DNA of 64,000 bases from Edaphobacter flagellatus. GTDB lineage: Bacteria > Acidobacteriota > Terriglobia > Terriglobales > Acidobacteriaceae. Shown here piece by piece: positions 36,436 to 44,491 of the stretch (positions are counted from its first letter, which is position 1; every line of letters starts with the position of its first letter). The translations under genes and the position numbers were made by a program. The DNA is taken from contig NZ_CP073697.1 in NCBI RefSeq assembly GCF_025264665.1, positions 1,426,001-1,490,000 on the forward strand. The letters run 5' to 3'. The notes beneath the pieces were generated by a model, which was not told the origin of the DNA, did no database searches, and saw nothing but the letters and a program-made list of their open reading frames with translations.

Positions 36436-37242
36436 TCAGTTCCCTGCCGGATCCTGGTCGGTTTTCTGCATCTTTGCCTTGGCGGGGATACCAACGGAGA
36501 CGGTTCCCGCCGGCACAGGCTTCGTTGCCAGCCCAAACGCACCCAGCATGGCGTTTTCGCCCACGTTCGCGCCGGCAAGCACCGTTGCGTGGTAGGTGAT
36601 GCGGGCGCGGGGACCGATCTCCGTGGGCTTATTGGTGACATCGGCCTGCACGTTGATGTTGTGCGTGTGCGAATAGATGTTGGCGTAATCGGAGACGCTG
36701 GAACCTTCGTGCAGGATGATCTCGCCGCGGTCGTCGAGCATGACGTTCTTGTGGATGGTGCAGTTGTCTTCGATCGTCAGGTTGTAGCCGAAGGTGAACT
36801 CGACGTTGTGAAAGATCTTCACGCCTTTGCCCATGTGCTTGAAGATGTGTTTCCCCAGCATGCAGCGGAACTTGAAGCCAAGCCAGTGGTTCAGCCCCAG
36901 CGGCGAGCGGTCGAACATCTGCCAGAACCAGATCAGCGGCTTGCGAACGGCATACTTTTCAGGATCGATGTCGCCGTAGTATTCCGGCTCCAGCGTGATG
37001 TTGCGCGGATCGAAGGACTCGGTCAGCACGTTGGTCGCAAGCTCGCTTGTCAGCAATGCATTCATGCGGCCACCGTGCTGTTTACCGAGATAGATCTGGT
37101 ACAGCTCATCGCGCACGATGTCGGAGCGGCGGTCGGCTGACTGGTGCCGCGTGAACTCCTCGTTGAGGTTGGCGAGCCAGCGGCGGTAGATTGCCTCGGC
37201 CTCGGGAGTCGGCTTCAGTTCGCGATATTTGTACTCGGGCAT
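36436..37242 (-). CDS. Hexapeptide-repeat acyltransferase (LbH fold)
   Basis: This 268-residue protein has an N-terminal helical region (PEAEAIYRRWLANLNEEF) followed, from about residue 130, by left-handed beta-helix hexapeptide repeats (HIFKHMGKGVKIFHNVEF, LTIEDNCTIHKNVMLD, ARITYHATVLAGANVGEN and AMLGAFGLATKPV). This is typical of O- or N-acyl/acetyltransferases that modify sugars. The acceptor is unknown. It lies 21 nt upstream of the site-2 protease gene on the same strand, so they may be co-transcribed. Confidence 0.82.
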   Translation of the reverse strand: MPEYKYRELKPTPEAEAIYRRWLANLNEEFTRHQSADRRSDIVRDELYQIYLGKQHGGRMNALLTSELATNVLTESFDPRNITLEPEYYGDIDPEKYAVRKPLIWFWQMFDRSPLGLNHWLGFKFRCMLGKHIFKHMGKGVKIFHNVEFTFGYNLTIEDNCTIHKNVMLDDRGEIILHEGSSVSDYANIYSHTHNINVQADVTNKPTEIGPRARITYHATVLAGANVGENAMLGAFGLATKPVPAGTVSVGIPAKAKMQKTDQDPAGN

Positions 37243-37269
37243 TTTGTTTTCCTTTAAAGCAGGCTCACA

Positions 37270-38001
37270 TTACTCAATCGCAAAGACAGCGTAGACGGTT
37301 GCTGAGCGTTCGATCTCACGCGGGTTGATGGCCAGCGGCTCGACCCTGTCCATTGCCATAGGAGCTGCTGCCTTGGCGTACATCACCGGGCGCGGGCCGG
37401 AAGGCTGTACCTCGTTGCTTGCGTACAGCAGCGAGCCCAGTTTGGCGTTCAGGCTTGCAGCCATCTGCTCGGCCTGCGCGCGAGCCCGCTTCAGGGCCTT
37501 GGCGGCGGCTTCGGCGTCGGGCGTGTTCTCGTCCTTCATGCTCCAGTCGATCGAGCCTGACTGGTTGGCTCCGGCCTTCACGGCAACGTCGAGTAGCTTC
37601 GCGGCATCATTCGCTGCCGTCTTCACGGTCCAGCTCTGCGTTACCTGGAACTGACGCTGCGCCTTCTGCGCCTCGGTCAATTTGTCGAGCTGGTAGTTCT
37701 GCACAGGCGCAAGCTGCTGGTTCTCGCTCTGGATTGCGTCGTTGGGAACGCCCGCCGCGACGAGCGCCTTGACGATGGCGTTCGAGGTGCGAGAACCGCT
37801 GGCGTAAGCAGTATTCGAGTCCGGACCGTAAGCGATGAAGCCGATGTGCAGGGTTGCCTGATCGGCCATCAGCGTGACCTTGTCGGTCGCCGTGATTGCA
37901 ATCGTGCGATTGTCCCGGTTGACCTGGATCGTCTGCGCGATGCATGTTGAAGTCAGCGCTGCAAGCGCTGCGACGAAAACTCCGGACCGAAATTTATTCA
38001 T
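37270..38001 (-). CDS. SIMPL domain-containing (DUF541) secreted protein
   Basis: This 243-residue protein has a signal peptide (FVAALAALTSTCIAQ) and a SIMPL/DUF541 domain: IAITATDKVTLMADQATLHIGF, SRTSNAIVKALVAAGVPNDAIQ, LDVAVKAGANQSGSIDWSM and AAAKALKRARAQAEQMAASL. The family (YggE/SIMPL-like) is periplasmic with no clear enzymatic activity. Its start overlaps the stop of the upstream 60-codon gene by 4 nt, suggesting coupling. Confidence 0.88.
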   Translation of the reverse strand: MNKFRSGVFVAALAALTSTCIAQTIQVNRDNRTIAITATDKVTLMADQATLHIGFIAYGPDSNTAYASGSRTSNAIVKALVAAGVPNDAIQSENQQLAPVQNYQLDKLTEAQKAQRQFQVTQSWTVKTAANDAAKLLDVAVKAGANQSGSIDWSMKDENTPDAEAAAKALKRARAQAEQMAASLNAKLGSLLYASNEVQPSGPRPVMYAKAAAPMAMDRVEPLAINPREIERSATVYAVFAIE

Positions 38002-38180
38002 GCCTCTTCTCCTGTACGGCCGATCAGATCGGCCAGGGTTTCCTTGTGTTTTGGCTTATCGGTGCGCTTCTGCTTCGGGTCTGGAATCACCCGTTCGGCA
38101 GGCGGCGTTCCGACGCGGTCACGCGCGTTCGACTTGACGGCTTTGACTGCGGAAAAAACCTGCTTCTTCGCCTTGCTCAT
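37998..38180 (-). CDS. Small lysine-rich hypothetical protein (60 aa)
   Basis: This 60-residue basic protein (SKAKKQVFSAVKAVKSNARD, then PDPKQKRTDKPKHKETL) has no membrane segment. A 4-nt ATGA overlap with the SIMPL gene supports real translation. The composition suggests a nucleic-acid- or ribosome-associated small protein, but no function is recognised. Confidence 0.6.
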   Translation of the reverse strand: MSKAKKQVFSAVKAVKSNARDRVGTPPAERVIPDPKQKRTDKPKHKETLADLIGRTGEEA

Positions 38181-38329
38181 CTCTGTGACTCCTCAGGCAG
38201 TCTTGCATGGCGCAGCCAGGCCCTCTGCGATTATGCAATACTTTGATCGCAGCGTCTGGTCGTTGCCGGATGCTGCGAAGTGGTGTGGACGGCAAAACCA
38301 TCGCGCACCCTTCGACGAGGTGCGGAGAA

Positions 38330-38602
38330 ATGGAAGAGCGCGATTTTTTTGATGAGCGTGCGGAGCAGCGGACTCACGCAATGACCTGCCCACACTGCGG
38401 CCAGCAGGCTGAGTATGAGCTGAGCTGGGTGGTGCGCCGCAAGAAAGCGCAGCTTCCGCGTGGAGCCGACGATCGCGATCGCGCACGCTTTGCCAAGGCA
38501 CAAAGCTACATGGTGCGACGCGACGATATGGTGGGCTGCAAGAACGTTCGTTGCAGAAAACGCTTCGAGGTCGTGGGCATCCAGTCGGTCGCGTTCATTT
38601 AG
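38330..38602 (+). CDS. Small zinc-ribbon hypothetical protein
   Basis: This 90-residue protein (start ATG 38330, after GAGG) carries CPHCGQ and a later CKNVRC pair, forming a likely zinc ribbon. The middle section (YELSWVVRRKKAQLPRGADD, RDRARFAKAQSYMV) is charged. The longer upstream frame is not supported. Function is unknown; Acidobacteriota contain similar short ribbon proteins. Its stop codon is immediately followed by the C-rich tract of element copy 2. Confidence 0.65.
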   Translation: MEERDFFDERAEQRTHAMTCPHCGQQAEYELSWVVRRKKAQLPRGADDRDRARFAKAQSYMVRRDDMVGCKNVRCRKRFEVVGIQSVAFI

Positions 38603-38880
38603 CCCCCCTCCCCCCCCTTGTTCTTGCGCCAAATCATTTTGATTCAATGATTTATACGATTTGCACAGGGTAAAATATTCAAAACATACGACTTAAGTAC
38701 AAAAATATTGATTCGAAACGAGTTAGCCCCGGCACTTTGGCCGGGGCTTTTGCTTTGATCTGTTTAAAGTCTAGCAGGGAGCCGCAAACTAATCGGCAGA
38801 TTTTATGCACTCTATTTGATTTGGAATGAGGTAGTTGCAATTTTTGGGGACTTGACAGGATTTTCGTTCCGGCTGCCACT
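38603..38880 (+). repeat. Dispersed intergenic element, copy 2 (plus orientation)
   Basis: This element starts directly at the stop codon of the zinc-ribbon gene. In order it holds C6-T-C8 (38603-38617), AT-rich units including AAATCATTTTGATTCAATG, TAAAATATTCAAAACATAC and CAAAAATATTGATTCGAAAC, the shared blocks GATTTGCACAGG and AAACGAGTTAGCCCCG, a strong hairpin (38725-38748) with a U-run, AAACTAATCGGCA, and CTTGACAGGATTTT. It matches copy 1 (20193-20496) block by block. No gene is seen. Confidence 0.78.
38725..38751 (+). terminator. Intrinsic terminator within element copy 2
   Basis: A 9-bp stem, AGCCCCGGC with GCCGGGGCT, and a 6-nt ACTTTG loop are followed by TTTT (38748-38751). It would end the zinc-ribbon transcript about 120 nt after its stop codon. 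Confidence 0.83.
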
Positions 38881-39061
38881 TTACGAATGAATGGTTATTC
38901 AGTTATGCTTTCGCCGCTGGACGGAGGTTGGTTTCGCCTGCAGGTTGGCCGGTAATCGTTGCGCACAGAAGGCTATGGTTTAATGAGAGCGGAAGCTGAT
39001 GCTCCTCATAGAAGAATCAGCACTTCGAACCCGGAAGATTACGCAGGAGAAATAAAGATCC
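38881..39061 (+). other. Intergenic region upstream of the small membrane protein
   Basis: This is about 180 nt of plain intergenic sequence after the dispersed element. It should hold the promoter of the 39062 gene. No convincing promoter pair or structure is seen. Confidence 0.4.
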
Positions 39062-39346
39062 ATGGCGAATACGCTGCTGCCCATCGACGAACGTAACCTG
39101 AGCCCTGACGAGGTTGAGCTGCTGGACAAGCGGCGTCGTCGCGGCCAGCTTTTCCTGGTAGTTGGCTTCCAGTGCCTCATCGTGTTTACGCTGGTGACAC
39201 TGTGGGCTGGCCAGGACTTCACGCTCTCGCCGGGCTGGGCACATCCCATGGTGTATTGGGACGCGATCACAGGTGCACTTGCGGTGATCTTCCTGCTGAC
39301 AGGCATCCGTCTGCGCCGTGGCACAAACGAGTTCATCAGCTACTAA
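39062..39346 (+). CDS. Small hypothetical membrane protein
   Basis: This 94-residue protein has a charged N-terminal section (NLSPDEVELLDKRRRRGQLF) and two membrane helices (FLVVGFQCLIVFTLVTLW and VYWDAITGALAVIFLLTGI). No family is recognised. It lies 82 nt upstream of the Etf-associated iron-sulfur protein on the same strand and could be an accessory subunit, but this is context only. Confidence 0.65.
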   Translation: MANTLLPIDERNLSPDEVELLDKRRRRGQLFLVVGFQCLIVFTLVTLWAGQDFTLSPGWAHPMVYWDAITGALAVIFLLTGIRLRRGTNEFISY

Positions 39347-39428
39347 GCTGCTGAGTCGCTCGGGCGGCCCCGGAAGATGATTCGAAAGAGCGGCGACGGT
39401 TGATACCGTCGTTCGCGGACAGGTTCGG

Positions 39429-41441
39429 ATGGTTGGAGAGGCGCTTGGAGTGACGGCAGGTACCCGTGGCTTTGCGGGAACCTTTCTTTTTTTTCAACAA
39501 CAGGGATTGCATCTTTCAGCAACGCTGGCCGAGCCGGAGCACTTCTCCATGCTTGAGTCGGCGTTGCTTGTCGTTTGCGTGCTTGCCTCGGCAGGACTTT
39601 TTTTCTGGCGCTTCGGGCCGATCCTGCGCAATATTCTGCGGTCGAAGAAGGATGCTGATTTTTCGCTGAGCCCGATCGGGCGGCGCGTGTGGGATTTCTT
39701 CTGGGAGGTCCTCTGCCAGGGCAAGGTGATTCGTCAGCGACCGTTGCCCGGACTTGCGCATGCTTTTGTGTTCTGGGGATTTCTTGCGTTTGCGCTGGTG
39801 AGCCTGAACCACATGGCGAACGGGCTAGGACTGGGCTTTCTTCCTCCTACCAGTCTTGTGGGGCGCTTCTACTTCATATTTGCCGCGGTGTGGGCGTTGC
39901 TTGTGGCGGTATCGATTGCAGGATTGTTCGTCCGGCGATTTTTTGTGCGGCCCGTGTGGCTGGGCACGAAGGTCTCGTATGAGTCGGGCTTTATCGCCTT
40001 CCTCATCTTCGTGCTGATGGTGACTTATCTTGGAGCGTTCTTCGTCGATGATGGCGGGAGCACAGTCAAGGCATTGTGGTGGCTGCACACGCTGGCGCTG
40101 CTGATCTTTCTGCCGCTCATTCCGCATACGAAGCATCTGCACCTTGTGCTGTCGCCGATCACGGTCTTCTTCAAACGAGATGGGTTTGCGAAGATTCCTC
40201 CGCTGACGGGCGATGAGGATTTCGGACTGGTTGCGGGTAAGGATGTGACGCAGCTGATTTCGCTACAGACATACAGCTGCGTGGAGTGCGGACGCTGCAC
40301 GGAGCACTGCCCTGCAGCCACGACCGGCAAGGTGCTTAATCCGAAAGAGATTGTGCTGGGGATGCGGAGCTATCTGAACGAGTTTGGTCCGGCGTCGGAG
40401 GTGGCGCTGCTTGCAGAGAGCCGTACGCCTGCGCCGACCGATCCGCACCAGCGGCTGCTGAGCATGGAGGCTGCGTTTGAGTGCACGACATGCGGAAGCT
40501 GCGAGTATCAGTGTCCGGTAGGAATTCAACATGTGCCGATCATCGTGGGTCTGCGGCGGGGCGCGACCAACACGGGCGCGTGGGAGGACGACTACGGGAC
40601 GAAGCTCTTTCTCGCGCTCGAGAAGAACGGCAATGCGCTGGGGCTGAGCGCGATGGAGCGCGACAAGTTTATCCAGAAGCAGCAGTTTCCGATCTTCGAC
40701 GGCACGCAGGAGTATTGCCTGTGGCTGGGCTGCATGGGCGGATACGATCCAAAGGGACGCGAGATCATCGCCGACTTCGCGCGCGTGATGCAGCATCTGG
40801 GTACGAGCTTTGGCGTGTTGAAGAAGGAGAAGTGCACGGGCGATCCGGCGCGGCGGCTGGGCAACGATCTTGTCTTTCAGACGCTGGCGGAGAACGGGCT
40901 GAAGGCTTTTGAGACGGCGAAAGTACAGAAGATCGTCGCGATCTGTCCGCATTGCGTTCGCACGATTGCGAATGACTGGCGTGAGTTTGGAGTGGCTCCG
41001 GAGATCGAGCATCACTCGGAGTTCATGGCGCGGCATAAGGACCGCTTACCCAAGCAGAGCGGCGAGAGCATTGTCTATCACGATCCGTGCTATCTGGGGC
41101 GTTATCAGGATATCTATGCGGAGCCGCGCGAGGTGGTGGAGCAGGCCGGCACATTGGTGGAGGCGCCTCGTTCGCATGAACGCAGCTTCTGCTGCGGTGC
41201 GGGGGGCGGGCTGGCCTTTCTGGGTGAAGAGCAGGGCGAGCGGGTGAGCCATGTTCGCGCGAAGGAGCTGGCAGGCACGGGCGCGAAGGTGGTGGGCACG
41301 GCATGTCCGTTCTGCAATACGATGTTTCGCGATGCGCTGACAGCGGTGAGCGATGCTCCGCCGCAGCTGTTGGACATCGCACAACTGACGGCGCGGGCGT
41401 TGCCTGCAATGGAGCAAAAGGAAGCTGGAGGAGTGCAGTGA
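39429..41441 (+). CDS. Membrane-bound (Fe-S)-binding oxidoreductase linked to EtfAB (EMO-like)
   Basis: This 670-residue protein combines about five N-terminal helices (such as FVFWGFLAFALVSLNHMANG and FYFIFAAVWALLVAVSIAGL; a NarI-like, probably haem b-binding region) with two [4Fe-4S] motifs (CVECGRCTEHC at about residue 282 and CTTCGSCEYQC) and C-terminal CCG-type heterodisulfide-reductase-like domains (LWLGCMGGYDPKG, SFCCGAGGG). It overlaps etfB by 4 nt and is followed by etfA. The arrangement matches membrane EtfAB:(mena)quinone oxidoreductases that replace the usual ETF-QO. A later in-frame ATG at 39549 is an alternative start. Confidence 0.88.
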   Translation: MVGEALGVTAGTRGFAGTFLFFQQQGLHLSATLAEPEHFSMLESALLVVCVLASAGLFFWRFGPILRNILRSKKDADFSLSPIGRRVWDFFWEVLCQGKVIRQRPLPGLAHAFVFWGFLAFALVSLNHMANGLGLGFLPPTSLVGRFYFIFAAVWALLVAVSIAGLFVRRFFVRPVWLGTKVSYESGFIAFLIFVLMVTYLGAFFVDDGGSTVKALWWLHTLALLIFLPLIPHTKHLHLVLSPITVFFKRDGFAKIPPLTGDEDFGLVAGKDVTQLISLQTYSCVECGRCTEHCPAATTGKVLNPKEIVLGMRSYLNEFGPASEVALLAESRTPAPTDPHQRLLSMEAAFECTTCGSCEYQCPVGIQHVPIIVGLRRGATNTGAWEDDYGTKLFLALEKNGNALGLSAMERDKFIQKQQFPIFDGTQEYCLWLGCMGGYDPKGREIIADFARVMQHLGTSFGVLKKEKCTGDPARRLGNDLVFQTLAENGLKAFETAKVQKIVAICPHCVRTIANDWREFGVAPEIEHHSEFMARHKDRLPKQSGESIVYHDPCYLGRYQDIYAEPREVVEQAGTLVEAPRSHERSFCCGAGGGLAFLGEEQGERVSHVRAKELAGTGAKVVGTACPFCNTMFRDALTAVSDAPPQLLDIAQLTARALPAMEQKEAGGVQ

Positions 41442-42205
41442 AGATTGTTGTAGCGATCAAACAGGTGCCGGAGAGAGACGCGCAGATTCGCGTTGCTGCG
41501 GACGGCAAGTGGATTGAAGAGGACGACCTGAACTACACCATCAACGAGCCGGACGCCTATGCGCTGGAAGAGGCGTTGCAGTTGAAGGAGAAGAACGGCA
41601 CGGGCGAAGTGATCGTGGTATGCGCCGGGCCGGAACGCGTGCAGACGACGCTGCGCGAGGCTCTTGCCAAGGGTGCTGACCGCGCGATTCACATCGAGGC
41701 AGATGATCTGGGCTCGCGTGACACGCTCGGCGTTGCGCAGATTCTGGCGGATGCGGTGAAGGCAGAGTCTCCTGATCTGATTTTGACGGGCCTGCAGTCG
41801 GACGATCTTGGCCTGGGGCAGACCGGCGTTGTGCTGGCCGAGCTGCTTGGCATTCCGCACGCGACCATCATCATGCAGGTTGAGACGACGGGCGCGGGTC
41901 TGAAGGTGAAGCGCGAGCTGGAGGATGGCTGGTTCCAGCATGTCGAGATGCCTTTGCCAGCACTGCTGACGATTCAATCGGGTGGCAACAAGCTACGCTA
42001 TGCGACGCTGATGGGCATCAAGAAGGCGAAGACGAAGGAGCTGAAGACGGTGGGCGCTGCGGCGGCTACGGCGAGTCCGGCGATTGCGCTGGAGCGTGTG
42101 TATCTGCCGGAGAAGCAGAAGAAGACGGAGATGCTGACGGGCTCGCCGGATCAGGTGGCGGCGCAGATTGTCGAGAAGCTGAAGTTTGAGGTGAGGGTGA
42201 TATGA
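41438..42205 (+). CDS. etfB: Electron transfer flavoprotein beta subunit
   Basis: EtfB (255 residues) starts with GTG at 41438, after GGAGGA at 5-nt spacing and overlapping the previous stop codon. The standard opening KIVVAIKQVPERDAQIRV is followed by NEPDAYALEEALQLKEK, RAIHIEADDLGSRDTLGVAQ, LILTGLQSDDLGLGQTGVVL and QSGGNKLRYATLMGIKKAK. It forms the AMP/FAD-binding heterodimer with EtfA, accepting electrons from acyl-CoA dehydrogenases. The frame extends 45 codons upstream but without family match. Confidence 0.95.
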   Translation: MKIVVAIKQVPERDAQIRVAADGKWIEEDDLNYTINEPDAYALEEALQLKEKNGTGEVIVVCAGPERVQTTLREALAKGADRAIHIEADDLGSRDTLGVAQILADAVKAESPDLILTGLQSDDLGLGQTGVVLAELLGIPHATIIMQVETTGAGLKVKRELEDGWFQHVEMPLPALLTIQSGGNKLRYATLMGIKKAKTKELKTVGAAAATASPAIALERVYLPEKQKKTEMLTGSPDQVAAQIVEKLKFEVRVI

Positions 42206-43170
42206 GCGGAGTTCTGGTTGTACTGGAGCAGCGCGGAGGCGCGTGGAATTCGATGAGCTTTGAGGCTCTCGAAGCAGGAATGCAGCTTGCCGCGAAGCTG
42301 GGGACGGAGTGCTCGGCCGCAGTGGTTGGCGACGGGGTTCAGTCATTGCAGTGGACAACGGCCGCGAAGCCAAAGGCTGTCTATGCGGTTGAACATGCGC
42401 TGCTGAAGGATTACACGTCGGATGGATTCACGACGGCGCTTGAGCAGTTGATTCGGAAGCTTGATCCGGCGTTTGTTCTATTTCCGCATACGTACCAGGT
42501 GCGCGATTTTGCTCCTGCTCTGGCGACGCGGTTTAAGCAGGTGCTGATCAGCGATGTGATAGCCATTCATGAGGGGCCGGTCTTTGTGCGTCAGTTGCTG
42601 CAGGGCAAGTTGAACGCGGATTACAGGCAGACGTCGAGCGGGCCGTGCTTTGTTTCGGTACAGGCAGGAAGTTTTCGCGCTGAGGCCGCGGATGCCTCCG
42701 CGATTGCGATGGAGGGTTTTGCTCCGGAACTGGATGCGGCGAAGATCCGCAACAAGCCGGGCGAGCGGTTCCGTGAATCGGCACAGACGGTTGACCTGAC
42801 GGCGGCCCCGGTCATTGTCTCGGTCGGGCGCGGTATCGGCGAACAGGACAATATCGGCATCGTCGAAGAGCTGGCTACGGCGCTGGGGGCGGAACTTGCG
42901 GCGTCGCGTCCTATCTGCGACAACGGCTGGCTGCCGATGGAACGCCAGGTCGGCAGCTCAGGACAGACGGTTTCGCCGAAGCTGTATCTCGCAGTCGGTA
43001 TCTCGGGTGCGATTCAACACCTGGTTGGGATGAAGGGTTCGAAAACCGTGATCGCGATCAACAAGGATGAGAATGCACCGATCTTTGAGGTTGCCGATTA
43101 CGGCGTTGTCGGCGATCTCTTTGAGATTGTTCCTGCTTTGACCAAAGCGGTGCAGGCGGCAAAGAGCTAA
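42202..43170 (+). CDS. etfA: Electron transfer flavoprotein alpha subunit
   Basis: EtfA (322 residues) overlaps etfB by 4 nt (ATGA). The N-terminal domain contains VLVVLEQRGGAWNSMSFEAL and FVLFPHTYQVRDFAPALATR. The FAD-binding C-terminal domain contains VIVSVGRGIGEQDNIGIVEE, RPICDNGWLPMERQVGSSGQ, VSPKLYLAVGISGAIQHLVG and INKDENAPIFEVADYGVVGD, all diagnostic. It completes the module with the upstream membrane Fe-S protein. Confidence 0.96.
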   Translation: MSGVLVVLEQRGGAWNSMSFEALEAGMQLAAKLGTECSAAVVGDGVQSLQWTTAAKPKAVYAVEHALLKDYTSDGFTTALEQLIRKLDPAFVLFPHTYQVRDFAPALATRFKQVLISDVIAIHEGPVFVRQLLQGKLNADYRQTSSGPCFVSVQAGSFRAEAADASAIAMEGFAPELDAAKIRNKPGERFRESAQTVDLTAAPVIVSVGRGIGEQDNIGIVEELATALGAELAASRPICDNGWLPMERQVGSSGQTVSPKLYLAVGISGAIQHLVGMKGSKTVIAINKDENAPIFEVADYGVVGDLFEIVPALTKAVQAAKS

Positions 43171-43192
43171 GTCGGACTGTTTCATTTGACGG

Positions 43193-43222
43193 GAAGAGCG
43201 ACGTCTGTTGGCGTCGCTCTTC
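43193..43222 (+). terminator. Candidate terminator after etfA
   Basis: GAAGAGCGACG pairs with CGTCGCTCTTC over 11 bp with an 8-nt loop. A short T-rich tract (TGTTTC) follows. It lies 22 nt after the etfA stop and before moaA. Confidence 0.68.
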
Positions 43223-43285
43223 TGTTTCAGCGCAAGTCATTTGCCAGACATCTATACTCGTAGCTGTTAGTAGATCGTGGTGCAG

Positions 43286-44374
43286 ATGGCAACGACGAAC
43301 CAACTTGTGACGGTTGAAGACGATCGCACATCGCAGCAGCCGGATCCTCCGCAGGGACGGTTGCGGGACAGCTTTGGCCGCGCCATTACGGATCTGCGCG
43401 TATCGATCACGGACCGCTGCAACTACAAATGCGTCTACTGTCGGACAGGAAACGAAGGTCCGCAGTATACAGAGCTTCCCATTGAGACCTATCTGCACAT
43501 GGTGCGCCTGCTTGTTTCGCTGGGCATCGAGAAGATTCGTCTGACGGGCGGCGAGCCTCTGCTGCGCAAGGGCCTGGTCGAGATGGTTCGGGAGCTTTCG
43601 ACCATGCGGACTGCCTATCTTTCAGATGGAAGCCTGACGGATGCTGGCCATCCATTGGATGTTGCGCTCACGACGAATGGGCATCTGCTGGAAGACCTGG
43701 CGTTGCCGCTGAAGGAAGCCGGGCTGAACCGCATCACGGTCAGCATGGATGCCGTCGATCCGGAGACCTTCTCCGCGATCACACGCGTACCACGGAGCTT
43801 CGATCGCGTTACGGCGGGCATACGGCGAGCGAAAGAGGTTGGGCTGGAACCGGTCAAGGTCAACTGCGTTTTACTGCGTGGCTTCAACGATCATCAGATC
43901 GAACGCTTCGCAGAATTTTCGCGCAATGAAGGTGTGATCGTACGCTTTATCGAGTTCATGCCTCTTGAGGAAGATCGCAGCTGGAAGCCGGAGACCGTGG
44001 TTCCGATGGACGAGCTGGTCGCTCGCCTGAATGCTTTCCGCCCGCTGGTCGAGCTTCCTGCAAACACCGTAAGTGAAACAGCGCGCAGATTTACCTTCGA
44101 CGATGGGCTGGGAGAGATCGGGATTATTGCACCCGTTTCGCGTCCGTTCTGCGGACATTGCAGCCGCATTCGCCTGACCTCCGACGGCAAGATGCGCACA
44201 TGCCTGTTCTCGCAGAGCGATCACGACCTATATGGACGGATGGTACGCGGTGAAACAGATGACATGCTGCGGATGTATATCCGTAGTATCGTCTTACGGA
44301 AGGAAGCAAGGCACCATATCGGAGAAGCAGGATTTGAAAAGCCCTCTCGCAATATGGTCCATATTGGTGGATGA
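43286..44374 (+). CDS. moaA: GTP 3',8-cyclase MoaA (molybdopterin synthesis)
   Basis: This radical-SAM enzyme converts GTP to the cyclic precursor of molybdenum cofactor together with MoaC. The N-terminal radical-SAM cluster motif is CNYKCVYC. The second [4Fe-4S] cluster region is FCGHCSRIRLTSDGKMRTC. Other landmarks are LTGGEPLLRKGLVEMV, VSMDAVDPETFSAIT, EFMPLEED and a C-terminal GG (MVHIGG). The start is uncertain: GTG codons at 43277/43280 and ATG at 43286 compete, and no strong ribosome binding site distinguishes them. No other moa/moe gene is in the window. Confidence 0.94.
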   Translation: MATTNQLVTVEDDRTSQQPDPPQGRLRDSFGRAITDLRVSITDRCNYKCVYCRTGNEGPQYTELPIETYLHMVRLLVSLGIEKIRLTGGEPLLRKGLVEMVRELSTMRTAYLSDGSLTDAGHPLDVALTTNGHLLEDLALPLKEAGLNRITVSMDAVDPETFSAITRVPRSFDRVTAGIRRAKEVGLEPVKVNCVLLRGFNDHQIERFAEFSRNEGVIVRFIEFMPLEEDRSWKPETVVPMDELVARLNAFRPLVELPANTVSETARRFTFDDGLGEIGIIAPVSRPFCGHCSRIRLTSDGKMRTCLFSQSDHDLYGRMVRGETDDMLRMYIRSIVLRKEARHHIGEAGFEKPSRNMVHIGG

Positions 44375-44491
44375 AACAGGTCTCAGCAGTTGACCTGGAG
44401 TATCAAAGCTCAAGACCCTTTTTGTATTACTGCCGTCGTTCGGGATCTACTCAAGAATCTCATTGCGCTCTAAACCTGTAAGGATCTGTGC

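Noticed and set aside
35695..37140. 481-codon plus-strand frame
   Set aside because: It is antisense to the site-2 protease and hexapeptide acyltransferase genes, whose motifs are unambiguous.
38603..38617. C-rich tract as a sequencing or assembly artefact
   Set aside because: A second, independent copy with the same C-T-C pattern occurs at 20445-20458 in a matching context.
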